Below, in pieces: positions 12,351 through 25,241 of a DNA stretch of 64,000 nucleotides. How positions within the stretch are numbered: position 1 is the first letter of the stretch; every line of letters begins with the position of its first letter. The position numbers and the translations under genes are program-made. This DNA comes from Isoetes taiwanensis. Lineage: Eukaryota > Streptophyta > Lycopodiopsida > Isoetales > Isoetaceae. The notes beneath the pieces are model-generated. The model worked only from the letters and a program-made list of their open reading frames with translations, was not told the origin of the DNA and made no database searches. The stretch is from assembly GCA_021234155.1 (NCBI GenBank), contig JAJEKV010000001.1, forward strand, positions 27,021,189-27,085,188, written 5' to 3'.

Positions 12351-13189
12351 GCAAGGTCATCTCCGGGCTAATCAGCCGTAGCGTCGATTTACGCTTAGAT
12401 TAATTTCATGTGTAGTTAAGATAATCTACGCATGCGTTCTATGCTAGGTATGGGCTGTACGCGCTTGTTACCTATGATGGACCACTCACGCTGATCTCTA
12501 GACGCGTACCGTCATTGTAGGCAATGACCGCTTTGCTTTGAAATAGTTAGGCAAACAGAACATGAGCAATGTTGCACCAGAATGCTACGTCCATAGGGGA
12601 AGGACACGCGATTAGCTGTAGAAGTGACATAGCGCAGGATGAGATCATCAGTGGATGTTCTCTAGCTTAAACCCTGACCAAGATGCAACGGCATGCATGA
12701 TCGTGGAGGTCAGTGCATAAGGGTAATGATAGGATCGCCTTAAATCCAATTCCTTACGCTTTAAACCCTCACTCGCCACATCGAAAGCGCGGGTATAGGT
12801 AATTATGCATGCTAACTCCACTACCACGATGGAAGAAGCATCCTTCCTACCGGAGATTTCACATTCATTTAGTTAATTAAATAAGTGGTTACCTTATAAC
12901 CATAATTTTATTAATACCAAAATGGTAATTAATGTAGTATTGAATCGGGCAGAAGCAATAGAGCGCCCTGAGGGAATGCAGGAGGTCGAAAGCTACTTCA
13001 AGACTTCCAGGCAACACAATTTGTTAGAACGTATTGCAAGGAAACGAAGAGCACTGAAGGATAATTGTACATGAAATTGTTAAATCTTTGGGATAAACTT
13101 AAATGTCGTACTAAGTGGAGCTGTAAGTAATCTTTGCTTTAACTGCTATGAATTGATAAGTTATCGATAATGTAATGTTGTAGTGTTTT

Positions 13190-14853
13190 AACATTACCTT
13201 ACCACGCATAATTTTGGTCAATTGTGGGCATAATATTAACCAGCGCATCAGTTGATCGCACAAGAAGATCCCAAGGTGGAGACCTACCTATGCCGCCACA
13301 ACATCATTTCAAGGTGGGGAGACAGGACGCTTCCAGCAATGCGATTCGTCCTGATGTATACCAGATCAGACGCCACGCCGCATTACCCATCCCGATTGAC
13401 GCGGTAATTTATCGCAGCTAAGCAAGTAGCACCTGCTAAGTAACTTGCAAGTGTGTGCAATATTTATTCATACGTACACCTTTAGCCCAATTTTAATTAA
13501 TACTATAGCGCGGGCCACATCCATTTATCCCACAAGCCCAAGGGTTGATGTAAACCCTAGCCCTAACTTATAGCTTATATAAGGCACCAAACCTTTAACT
13601 TTCCATATTCGGCCCACAGCCTCTAGAGCTCACGCTTCGCTTGCCCCAAGAGCCAATCTCAATTCTCAAGTCCGCTAGTTCGAGCGTTCTTAGCTCATCA
13701 GCCTTCCCTTCTAGCTTCATCTTCAAGCGCTTCAGCAAAGATGGACGCTGCTCGTGAAAGGTGAGGAGTGCCGATCGGGGATGCATTAATTCAATAGTCT
13801 AATTCCAATTTCCCGTGCATAGTGCTAGGTTTAGCCTATTGAATTGCCCATAGCGTTCCATCTAGACCTCTAGATATCAAGCCATAACTAAAGAACCTAA
13901 CTTTGTGATTTAGATTAAATCTATTCTTTAGTTCTCCGTATGTATGTGATGATGATCTCCTGCGGGAATTATTGTATTGGGAAGGAGAGGCCTTAAAGCC
14001 TAGTAGCTCGGCTGCCTCCCTAGCTAGCCCTCCTCTTTAATGCACGGCCACCCGCTCAGGTACAAGAGCCACATCCGCTGTGGTCGGAGGGTCGTGATCG
14101 CTTACAAGGAGGTGCATGTTCTCGCTCATGATCACGCCCTCGTAGTAAAGCTCATCGGGACTACGCTGTAATTAGACTCCACGCGCTGCCACCTGAAAGT
14201 GTGTTGCATGGGTTCGACACCTGGGTGGTGTACAATCTTCCATGGAGTTCGGGCCGAAAGACGTCGCGGGTCTCTAGTCACCTTGAGTCGCGATGCTGCC
14301 TCCGTAGCAACTTTACTTGCCTCTATCTGAATCCCAGGAGATGCAACCTGTGAGTAGCCCCTTTGGCTATGCATCCCGGCTATAGTCAAGTCCTGCACTT
14401 TTCAACCCACTCGCAGTGTACAAGAGAGGGCGGATAGAGTGGACTTTCACTCCTAAGCTACAGTTCTTATGTCGCCTAAAATCCATTTGCCATGAATTTC
14501 GTCTCGCACGACTTCGAGGCCTGCCGCCGGCCATCCCCTTGAGTCCGAGCCTTGGGTAGGATCTCCATATGTGATGTACTGATCTTTGTCTATGCAGATA
14601 TGTGGTGAACCATCCGGCCGGATGGTCATGTGATGTTGATGCATGTATACCGACATCGTGACATGTTACGCCCGCAGCCTAGGTAGGCCCCGAGGGAGAC
14701 AGGTAAAATGACCCCTTCATTCTTCCCACCGGAATTGCCAAGGCTGCAAATGATAATGCGGAGGGCCTTGTATCAACATGGAGCTGGTGGCGAGGGGATG
14801 AACCTCGCTTTGTATACCTGCGGAGTGCACCGATATGACTGTGGGACGCCACA
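13190..14853 (+). repeat. Copy I: 3' LTR
   Basis: Alignable with the 5' LTR of copy II (44930-46489): 'aaccctagccctaa' near 13553 versus 45225, 'ttgtattgggaag' near 13972 versus 45650, 'gagtagcccctttggctatgcatcc' near 14350 versus 46023, and the LTR end 'gggacgccaca' at 14843-14853. The start is uncertain: similarity between copies I and II continues upstream to about 12870, so the LTR may be longer and truncated in the 5' LTR of copy II. Confidence 0.65.
13576..13584 (+). promoter_or_regulatory. LTR TATA box
   Basis: 'tatataagg' lies in the central part of the 3' LTR of copy I, where a retroelement promoter is expected, downstream of the 'ccctagccctaa' segment. Assigned by motif and position only. 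Confidence 0.45.
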
Positions 14854-15590
14854 TTCAAGAAGGTACTCTAACATCCAAAGAATTTATGCTCAAAAGTCAG
14901 GTCCTAGAAAATATGTAGAAGACCTCCAATCCTGACCAAGTCAAAACTTGGTCAATATCCCTGGCAGCAAGCTAATTTTTGCAGATGAAAAGATTGACAA
15001 CTTTTTCAACTTTTACACTTTTTACTGACTCTGACAGACCTGGAAGAAAGGTGCATCAACTTTTTTGACAAGAATTCATGCTTAAATGATCAGAATTTTT
15101 GTGCAAAAAGATTGTTTTATTGCAAAAACCAGCAAGGATTGCAGAATGAGCATATGAAGTCCCTTTTCTTTTTTTAAGCTTCTATGCATTCTGACACACC
15201 TGCACACTAGGTGCATCTATTTATGTGCAAAAAAAAAGTTTTATTTGCCCCAAAGATGGATTTTTTTTAAAGGAAGCCTGTCATGGAAAATGAAACAAAT
15301 GCATTTAAGTATCTAATGCCTCTTTTTGAGATGATCTTAGAGTTTTCCCAGTGGAATATTATGCCTACTATGTGTTTACAAGTGCACAGCTAAGAGATAC
15401 TTGATCCTTCCAATGACAAGGCTTTTTGACTAAGTTATGTCTATCTAATGATAATTTATCCAATGCTCTTTCTTTTCTCTCTCTTCTTTTTCTAATGCAA
15501 TGCTTCCTGAATCTGAGCGTGACTTCTGGAAACAAATAGCACAACCTATCCTTCCTGATTCAAATGCTAGCCTCAAAATTTACCTTATTT
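14854..15590. other. AT-rich spacer, no gene seen
   Basis: Begins right after the 3' LTR of copy I. The perfect stem 'gaccaagt-caaa-acttggtc' lies at 14934-14953. The rest is AT-rich, with short A and T runs and no coherent reading frame or recognisable repeat. Confidence 0.5.
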
Positions 15591-18200
15591 GAATATTCTT
15601 AAGTATAAAGTGCATAGAATAGAATAGAATAGGATTTTTATCGTCCATGGAGACCAAATTGGCTCCATGGGATCCAAACGAGGCACAAAGAAGCGATACC
15701 GTCCGCTTAAAACCCCTCTTCCTAAAATGTTGTTTGGGGAAAATCGTGAATGGAATAAGTTTGTTGTCAAACCGCATAAAATACGCAAATATAGACGTAA
15801 ATATGTACATGTATCGCGGTATTCGAGGACCGGCTGATCCTGCGATCCATGATCTCTGAATGGCGAGCCCAACCTCCGTGACCGAAGCCTCGTAGTTCGA
15901 TTCATGTATCGGGCCGCAGACTAATCACCAACATAGCGATCCGGAATGTCATCATATGCCTGACAACCTAAAGGGTGTGGCATTTGTCTTCCACAAACTA
16001 ACCCGGGCAAAGATTGACAAAGCTGCCTCCGACACGCCTCCCAACTCCATCCCCCTGCCTCAATCCCAGATGGTGTGCATCCGTATGATAGAGGTAAATG
16101 GATTCGCTTTCCATGGGTAGATGAGTGCCAGTAGCATTGCGGGCCTACCTAACATGGATTTATGTGGCGATAATGCCGGCCTTGATCTATTCATGCGCGC
16201 CGCATCCCATAGCGCATCGAAGAAGCATGTGTCAAGATATCACCGAGGCTTCGCTGACCGCCTGTTTGCATCTTGATGCACCCTCGCGTTCTCCGCATTC
16301 CATCCGCTAGCCATCGAGCTTCTTTCCCAGCCAGTTTTGTATTGAGGCATTAAGCACAGCAAGCAAGGTTAGGGGAGAGACGCATCATCATCTATGCCGA
16401 ATTCACCTTCCGAAGCAGATGATATATCTATCAAGGGGCCCCCTTTGGAAGAGGCAAGTAACATGTTTCCCGCAGCTAAAGATCCGTATGGACTGCGGAT
16501 CCCCGTGGTCTGTACAAGAAAGCTCGCACCGCCTCCAAGTCTTTCCAAGTGGCTTAGGGAAACCACGGGTCCTGCACTTCGACCCCATACAAAAGCATAG
16601 CGTCTCTACTAGCACCTCGAAGGGGTACCCAGGGTCCAATCCTCATACCACTCCAAACCATCGGATCATAGATTCACATTGAGGACTCCTTCGCGAAGAT
16701 AGCAGAACCACCCGTAGCAGACCAGATATCGCTTGTTGACTCTGGGCGAAGGCTTTTGACACCTTTGGCCTTCGAAATGTGGGACAAGAGATTTCAATTA
16801 ACCGGGCCTTCGGGCAGTATATGCACGTTGAACAGTTGTATGAGAGCCGTTTCTAGTCAATGCACCATGGACACCATTCACCAAGAGTATTCTGGCCCGG
16901 CCGCGATGTCCTCTCCTTCTTCACTGTGTTAATACATCCATCCAATTGGCGTGTAATCTGCAGTTGTGAAAAGCCGCTTTACGAATGCGCATTAAGAGCC
17001 ATTGTGGTAAGCGTATTTCTGCGATCAGCCATCACCACATCCGTTTCAAGATACCGGAACTCGCTTCTTCCTCAGACGGGAGCCCAGGTCCGGGGTCTTG
17101 ATTTCCCCGATTAATTTGAATGACGAGAGCGTGCGCAGTAAAAGCTCAGAGCACCCGCATTCGGTGAAATCCACGTCCCATATCAAATACCGCCGCTAGG
17201 AGATGTGATTTTTCCTTCGTGAGGATGCCCTTTGATAGACATATATCGGCTTCCGCATAAGCTGTCAATATGGACGCGATATCGCCGTACCTACGCCATA
17301 AAGAATGGTAAATTCCATCGCCTCAAGGCTCGCTTGGAAGGCGATAGAAGAGCTTCAAAGTGGCTTGCCGATGGAATATGCAAGAGCATGTGCATACAGT
17401 GAACACAAAGGTAGATCACACAAACAGGCACTTACCTCGACACTTGTTTCCTCAAGAATCTTTGGGGCCGAGGGGCCCAAAGCAGGGTCAAAACGACATT
17501 AGAAGGGAACACATAAAACCCCACTGACCGTATTCGCCAACGCTACATGTGCTCACATCCGCCCATGAAAAGCGTGCTCATCGCTTCCATTCGTGATAAA
17601 GCCCACCATCTCCCAATTGAAACAAGTAGGTGGATTGGGGAGCCGTGCCAGCTCGACTTTGTCGTCAGCCATAAGGGAATCATCGAGGATGATCGCTATA
17701 CTTTCGAGCGTCTGGCCATATAATCGATCCCGCATGCTACGCTTTCGTTAGGTCTGATCACCGCTACACATGATAATCGAAAGTATGGTATCATTGCGCG
17801 CCACTAGGATCATGCATTCGAGGTAATGGATCTGAGGGCTCACATATGCCCCCGACAACCACGCGATGCTATCGACAAAGAAATACTTCACAAGATGCAT
17901 GTATGTATATTTGTGGCCAGCTTGTTAGCAATCTTATTGTTGCCGCGATTTTCCATCTAAAACACTTCGAGGCGTGGTTTTTGGGTTTCCGGACAAAGAA
18001 TACATCTGCGCCAGTATTGGTCCTTATAGGCCATTCCTCGCGGACGCTAAAACATTCATCTGCTCATCTAATTCATTCATCTAATCTAATTCTTATTAAG
18101 TGAATGTAAGAATAGAATAGAATAATAGAATAATAGAATAGATGTTTTAACGTCTACTCGAGACCAATAGGTCATGGGACGACACGGGCTAGTACACAAT
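15590..18200. repeat. Unidentified GC-richer block flanked by GAATA-rich direct repeats
   Basis: The left edge (15615-15680) has 'tagaatagaatagaatag' followed by 'gtccatggagaccaa' and 'ccatgggatcc'. The right edge (18108-18185) has a longer GAATA/ATAGAATA run followed by 'cgagaccaa' and 'tcatgggacg' in the same order and orientation. The interior is clearly richer in G, C and CpG than the AT-rich DNA on both sides, with many short broken frames and no protein motif I recognise. Direct-repeat ends suggest an old LTR or non-autonomous element, but no primer site or polypurine tract was found. Confidence 0.4.
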
Positions 18201-21200
18201 CATTACTACTAGATTAAAAAACTACCGAAAGGTTTTCAAGGGAAACCTCATAAAGAATGATGATACTAGATAAGTAACATGATAATATTGACTGTTAAAG
18301 ACAAAAAAGATAATAAGCTAAAGTACTTTTTACTTTGCACCTAATGTTACTTGTAACTGCTTGAGCTACATAAGCTAATTGTATCAGCATACTATATACT
18401 AGAGCTCCTACTTACTCTATTGCAACCTGATGAAAATATACTTATCTTTTGAAAGCAGTGAATTTACATGCCTTACTATTGATACCATGTATCTAATGTT
18501 AAAACTCTTTTCTTTATCATTAACATTAGGTAATGTGCCAATATTAAAACTTTTCTTGTAAAGATGTGCAATCAGAACATGAAATATAGGTTTGTTGGCA
18601 TTGTTGAGTGTAATGACTTAATAAAGTATAACTTGTCCAAATCAGCCGCATTTGTAAAATGGTTGTTTGATTGCTTCACATTCACCTTAAGATGCCAAAT
18701 TGCTGGCTGGCGCACTCTGAAGATAAAAATCAATTTACTTTTGATGAGCACATTTGCGGGCCAAGTGGTCTGAAATGGAAAAAGCAGATCTTCCAAGGAT
18801 TATCACTAATACTTACGAGTGAAATGGAAAAGGTAGCAAAAACATTTCTATAGTACGTAAATGACTTTTATGCAGGGGATTTTGTGTGCAGGAACAGAGG
18901 ATTTTTAATGTGGTCATTTATGTGCCTTTGTTAGTGGTAAACCTGTAAAAATTGATGCCTATGGAATGTTGAACCCAACCTCCATTCTGAGTTGTACAGA
19001 ACGCCAGATCGCATCACCAGATTAAGCCTTATAAAGAAATGGAGATCCAACTCCCATCATGTGTTATCTGATGATTATTAAGAAATGTGCAGAGTTCATA
19101 AAGAGATATCTATGCCTTTTTTTGAAGACATAACCTCTACTCTTGCAAGATTGCAAGAGCTTCGTACTGCCTACATGTAGAAACAACAATGGAAATGGAA
19201 AACAATAATTAAAGACCATTTTGCCTGCTAGGATGGCGTGACTTACATTCGAAATAGTGATGAAAATGTTGTTTTTGGTGGAATGGAAAAAAATAATGAA
19301 AGACAAATTTTACTCACCGGAAGATAGCTCGACACGCTTCTTTGCAAAAACATTCATCAAAACTTATGTTGTTCGAGTCAATGGAAGATCACCCCTGCTA
19401 ACATCCCTCACAATGGCTAATCGCGAAAACACCACTTCACGCAGGCTCCTGCATCAGCCTATCTTCATTTCATACTTTTGAACAAATAATTTAATGAAAA
19501 ACACTTGTAAATTTCGAGTTCTATTTCGAGGGGCTCGATGCCTAACTACTCCCTCAATAAGAGTTTTGGAGGCAGCAAGTGATATTGTTGCATACCTAAA
19601 ATTTCAAAAATAAGAATAAAGAGATGGACATGGTTGAACACTCTAACTATATATGCCCGAACTGGGTTAGGCTCCCAAGAATGGACCTTCCAGCTTTATG
19701 GAACCCTCCAACTTTCTCAACAAAGCCCGGGACGCTTTCACCAAGCAACTAGGAGGTTTTCAAAGTTGATGCTAACTTGGGGAGGTTTTCATTGATGCTA
19801 ACTTGGGGAGGTTTCCATAAAAATGTATGGATATTTTGAGATCCGCAATAGCAATTGGTCATAAACATGCCCCAGTTGAATGTTTGCGGCCAGATTTAGT
19901 GTCCTTCTTTTCATGTATTTTTTCTATTCAATTTGTTAAATTGGTTTCCAGCTAAAGCGGCATGAATTTGTTTGCTTGCAGTGCCAGCGGCCTTGTTTTG
20001 GCAATTCTTTTGGAGAAATTTTTTTGGCAAGATTCGAGTTTTCCAACCAGAATCAGATCGAAACTTCTTTTTGAGCTAGTTGTTTGCAGATAGAACTGGT
20101 TTCATGAAAAAAAAAGTGACAGAGTTTTTAATAGCAGACATGCATGATGTTCTTTAATTAGTTGGAGATTCAGATTCCAATAACTTCTAAGAAGTGTTTA
20201 AAAATAAGATTGGATTTACTTCTACTCAATCCAATTTTTTTCAATAAGGGTTTGTTTTCATAAATTTTAAGAAAGCTATAGCCGAAAAGATGAAACAAAA
20301 TGTAGATCAGAATAAAATCTACAAGAACTCTAACTGAAGGCTACAAATAGGAAACAAGGAAGTCTTCAAACATGAAATAAAATAAGTTTACTACTTGATT
20401 AGGCCAAATTGGAAAAGGAAGGACATCGGTCGAGGCCCCTAGTTATTGGCTCTTTAGAAATCCATTTAGTTTTTTTAAATAAAGATTAAGATTGGCATTT
20501 GAAATTAATTTGTAATTAATTTGCGCAACCAATGAGGTGAATGACTCCTCCTCATTAAGAAGCACGTGGATCGAAGTACGTGGAGCTTGAATCTTGGTCT
20601 TCATGCAAATTTATGGATGGCTCTTTTTTATTTCTTTTATGGAAACCTCCCTAATTTTTCGTGGAAACCTTCCCTGTTTTCTAATTGGAAATCTTCCTAA
20701 GTCGTACCAAGAAAATGGGAGGTTCCAGGGAAAGTTGAGGAGGTTTCCATGGAAATCTCTTGTATTTTCTAAAGCAAAAACCTCCCCAAGTCATATATGG
20801 AAAACTGGGGAAATCTCCACTCCATTCCGTGGAAAGTTGGGGAGGTTTTCATTGGAGTCCAACCCAAATCGGGCGCCAATAAAAACATCGATGGTTGAAG
20901 CTTTCATTTAAAAGGCAAAAATACAGAAAAATAATGCAGGCTGAAAGAGAGAGTTCGGTGCTGAACTACCCCTTAAATAAGAGGAGGCTCACTTAATGCA
21001 TGTAAAATATTTCAAAGGTAAGTAGAAATAAAAAAAAAAGGGAAATTGTTGATGTTGGAAGGGGGGGCTCGATGCCGAACTATTCCCAAAAACTAACTTA
21101 AACGATATGCCTATTCGTACGCTTGTTCTCATTGTTGTGGCAACCAAAAGTTTTAAAAACTAAAATGGTATGCCTAAAAAATAATAGTGGCCTATATGAT

Positions 21201-21240
21201 ATTGCCTATACTATATGGTATTGCCTACATGATATTGCTT
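18200..21240. repeat. AT-rich region with dispersed 'gaggtttcca' and 'ctcgatgcc-aactactcc' motifs
   Basis: No gene is supported. From 19690 to 20870 the word 'ggggaggtttccat' and close variants occur at least seven times in both orientations; one pair forms an inverted repeat (about 20639-20677 with 20727-20752). A second motif, 'gctcgatgcctaactactcc', occurs near 19531 and again as variants near 20955 and 21067. These look like pieces of small foldback elements. 18200-19500 shows nothing beyond AT-rich sequence. Confidence 0.4.
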
Positions 21241-24200
21241 TTCCCCCAACACATAACAACCATTGACATTAACAACTAACACATAACTACCATTGACATT
21301 AATTAACAAAACCATTGGGTCCAACACATTTAAATTAAAATCCCCTTTAAACCCCTTTGGTTTGGGTACATTCACACCTGGATGACTTAATTTAGAGCCG
21401 CTGGATAGGCATATTCATCCCTTTATTCCTTAATCTACAATCAGACGTAAAGTTCCTCGCCAGGTATGCAAGTACAAAAATTTGCTATAACAGATAACAA
21501 GATTCAAAATACCTGCAAGATCTCGCTTAATACTATATGGTGTTGATTTCAGACATGCAAATAGAAGACTATAAGGGCTCACGCTTCACGCCACCCCTCG
21601 TGAATAATATGCACTCCAAACTAAAGGGGGCTTAAGGGGATTTTAATTTAAAATGTGTTGGACCTAATGGTTGTGGTAAGTTTAATTAATGTCAATGGTA
21701 AGTTATGTAAGCCGGTTGTTAATGTCAATGGTTGTTGGCGTTGGGGATTCTATTTTTATATGTTGGATGTTAATGGTAGTCTGCGGTTGCAAAAATTTTT
21801 TTGTCTCCCTTCGGCCTTAGGACGCCCCCGTGTGACAAAATTTTAGAATTCAAAACCAAAAACTAGGGAATTCATTTGAGGCTTTCTATGACTCAGAGCT
21901 TTAATCTCATCATCACAATAAAACAAATAGAACATAAGTAAAAGCTACCAAAGATGGGGAAAGCGCATTGATCCCATTATTCCTAAAGTCACAAAAGTTT
22001 GCAACACCCATACACAAACATTTTTCTGCTGGAATTCAATGTTACCTCTTTCGCCTCCATGGATTCTGTGGTGAGAAACCAAAGTGGAAAACTTTTCTCG
22101 GCTATTAGCACAAGGATCTAGAAGCCTTGAATTTGCTTAATAACTTCAAAATCTAAAAAATGCATGGTAATTTTTGCAAGTTTTCCATTCTGAATGAGCC
22201 ATAAAACAATATCCAATAGCCAATCCTCGTATTAATCACTTGGTAGGATGAAAGTCACCAAACCCGGCCGAAAAAATCGCTGTTTTAGCATAGATAACTC
22301 AACCAAACATATCCATGTCATACACTATCAAAAGATTCCTGGAGAGAGCTTCCAACTTAAATAAAAATCATCTCAAAATGAGCTCGATCAAAAGTTATGA
22401 TAAGAAATGTGTTGCCTACGGAAACCGCACTACATGCGCCCCTTCAAGCCCTTCCATGTGCCCATTATGCACCAATAATAATAATACAAAAGAGGGCTTT
22501 ATTGTGAGCCATTGGTTGTTGACCATTATGTGCACCACACGCATAAAAAAGGCTTTGCCAGAGCCACTGGTTGTCAATTATCGGGAAAAAAAAGGCTAAA
22601 ATCAATCGCTCGAATGCTTAGAATTCTAGATGCATTTACTAGTATCGCCCATTCAATACATATCACAATCATAGGAAAACCTTAGTGAAAAACGTACAAA
22701 AACATAAAGAAAACCCCCTGTTATTATGCTACATATAGAAATTCGAGTTTTGGACTATTTATACCTTGAGTTTCTTTTTTTGACACATGCATCAAGAACC
22801 TTGACTTGGCCAAGAACCTTGACTTGGCCTTGGCTTTCTATTTGACCTTGGCTTCAAAAAAACACACTTTTAACAACTCAGAAACCTTAGGCGCCTTCAT
22901 GACAGATTTTTGACAACCTTTGTGATCTAGATCAAGCTCGGGCATCCTTTTGTAATCACTCACTACCTTTGAAATATCATCCTTGATTAGATCTTTGCCT
23001 TTTCTCCTCACATATCATTCCAAACATATCTACTGTTTTCAAAATTGAAAAAGACATTTCCAAGCTTAAATTGTTGTTCTTTATTTTCCTAAGGAATGTG
23101 CAGACCCAAAATCTATACAATAATTTATTTTTCTTGAATGTCTCACTTCTTTGCAAGGTCCTGAGCATTTTTCTAGTTGGCAAAAGTCCAAAAAAAAAAT
23201 CTCCGAACTCCATATCCAACTTTCTGATCACTGTTTTCTGATCACTTTTATTCGACCCCATTTTGATTTGATTTTTGCCTTATCAGACCTACTCTGAAAA
23301 GTTTTCCCCAAAATTTCTCGCAGACTCCTCTTCCTTTGTCACTTTCTTCGAAAGAATATGCCAAAAGATACATCAACTAAAACCCCCATTTACTCATTGA
23401 GGTTTTCCATATTTCTCTTTCAAGAAAGATAACCTGTTTTGTATCCATTTGCAAAGTCTCTAGTGGGATGCTTTGCCATTAGCACAAGCCAACGAGTTGA
23501 TGCCACTGCTGGAATATGTAGCATAATAACAGGGGGTTTTCTTCATGCTTCGGTAATGCTTCACTAAGGTTTTCCTACGATTCGTTGATGACTAAACGGA
23601 TGTACTAACGCTGCATATCTGGGGAAAGTGCAACATTTGTTTCATTGATTTTAGCCTTTTTTTCCAATGCATTAACAATTCAATGGCTCACAACAAAAGC
23701 CCTTTTGTGTGTGTGGTGCATAATGGTCAACAAACTGTAATGGCTCACAACAAAAGCCCCCTCTTTTGTGTGTGGTGCATAATGGGCAATGAAGGACTTG
23801 AAGGGCTTATGTAATGCGCTTCTCCGGCCAAGAACACATTTTATCATAACTTCTTTGATTCAGAAATTCCGCTTGGAGATGATTTTATCAAGGTTGGAAA
23901 GCTCTCTTCGAGATCTTTGATAGTGTATGACATGGATATGTTTGGTTGCTATCTATGCTAAAACAGCAATTTTTTCTCGGGCTTCTGGGTTTGGTAGGCT
24001 TCACATCCTACCAACCCGACTAATGCAGATTGGCGCCATTGATATTGTTTTATGGCTCATTCGAATGAAGCTTGCAAAAATTACCATGCATTTTAGATTT
24101 TGAGGCGCTTATTAAGCAAATTCCAAGGCTTCTAGATCCCAGCACAAGCGTAAAAGTTTTCCACTTTGGTTTCTCACCACAAGAATCCATGATACAAAGG

Positions 24201-24810
24201 TCATTGCTAAATTCCACTTGAAAATGTTTGATTCTTGAGGCCAAAGGTCATCAAGAATTCCACTTGAAAAATGTTTGTGTATAAGCTGCAAACTTTATGA
24301 CTTTCGTAATGGATCAACTGCCTATCTTTGCTGTAACTTTTACTTACGTTTCTATTTGTTTATCATGGATTAAATTCAAAAGCCATGCGTGATTTAAAGC
24401 CTCAAATGAATTAACACAAACCAACATATAAAAAATAAATCCAACATATAAAAAATAAATCCCCCAACACATAACAACCATTGACATTAACAACCAACAC
24501 ATAACTACCATTGACATTAATTAACACAACCATTGGGTCCAACACATTTAAATTAAAATCCTTTAAACCCCTTTCGGGTTTGGGTGCATATTCACACGGG
24601 TGACTCGTGCTTACCTAGAGCTTGATAGGCATATTTATCCCTTATTCCTTAATCTACACCGTGCGTAAAGTTCCTCATTTGTGGGGTATGCAAGTACAAA
24701 ATTTGCTATACTGTATAACAAGATTCGCAAAATACTACTATATGGATTTATTTTTTATATGTTGGATGTTAATGGTTTGTGGAATTCTCTAACACACCAT
24801 CTGGCACAAT
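21240..24810. mobile_element. Large foldback (inverted-repeat) element
   Basis: Two arms of roughly 1.1 kb face each other around a unique centre (about 22760-23500). Matching pairs, left versus reverse complement of right: 'ccccctgttattatgc' near 22713 with 23524; the 'cccattatgcacca' region near 22457 with 23775; 'ggtgagaaaccaaagtggaaaactttt' near 22070 with 24155; 'cctcaaatgaatt' near 24401 with 21870. Each outer end (21243-21800 and 24430-24800) is itself partly palindromic, carrying 'cccccaacacataacaacc' and 'attgacattaattaac' with inverted counterparts. No transposase is visible, so it is probably non-autonomous. Some inner mismatches and gaps show age. The superfamily is unknown. Confidence 0.7.
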
Positions 24811-25109
24811 ATTATCTGCTGCCTCTCAAGAACCCAAAAACATTTTCCCCTTTAATTCCTCCCTTAACTTTCTATCTTCATGTGTGTTTTGGAACTTCGG
24901 AAACAAAAGCTCCAATGTCGTATAAGCCTTGGATACAATGGAGTGGTGTGTATGGAACATTGAACCTTGACATTTATGCACAAATATGGTATGGCAAAGC
25001 CTTATAAGACTGTAGAATATATTTTTTATTCTAGTTTGCAACTCATCATGTTGTCCTTAATGTTATCGAGGTTACATACTTGATAGACACTAACATGTCA
25101 AATTTGGAA
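24811..25109. other. Spacer, nothing identified
   Basis: AT-rich sequence with one short frame (24681-25007, +) lacking any recognisable domain, beginning in the foldback end. Confidence 0.4.
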
Positions 25110-25241
25110 GGGGAAACTTCCAGGAGCAGGGAGTTTCCCGAAAAAACTACCCCTGGCGCCGCCGAGAGTGGCGGCAGTCGCGAGTGGTGCCGCCATCAAG
25201 GTAGTTTCTTCTGGAAACTCTCTGCGACTGGAAGTTTCCCC
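25110..25241. repeat. 132-bp foldback, MITE-like
   Basis: The left arm begins 'ggggaaacttccaggagc' and continues to 'aaactacc'. The right arm, reverse-complemented, begins 'ggggaaacttccagtcgc' and continues to 'aaactacc'. The arms of about 43 bp match with only a few changes. The GC-rich centre contains several 'gccgcc'/'ggcggc' words that extend the fold. It lies about 1.4 kb upstream of the rhomboid gene start. Confidence 0.7.

Larger units (their letters stand above)
5650..14853 (+). mobile_element. Chromodomain-type Ty3/gypsy element, copy I (internally deleted)
   Basis: A decayed LTR retrotransposon with the order: truncated 5' LTR, tRNA-Met-type primer site, a 4.2-kb leader, gag, RNase H, integrase, chromodomain, 3' LTR. 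Copy II at 44930-56844 has the same order and is alignable by eye over most of it. Comparison shows copy I lacks the protease and RT segment of copy II (about 51.4-53.7 kb there), so the gag part runs directly into RNase H near 10650. It cannot encode its own replication proteins. The 5' boundary near 5650 abuts the preceding gypsy integrase remnant. Confidence 0.75.
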
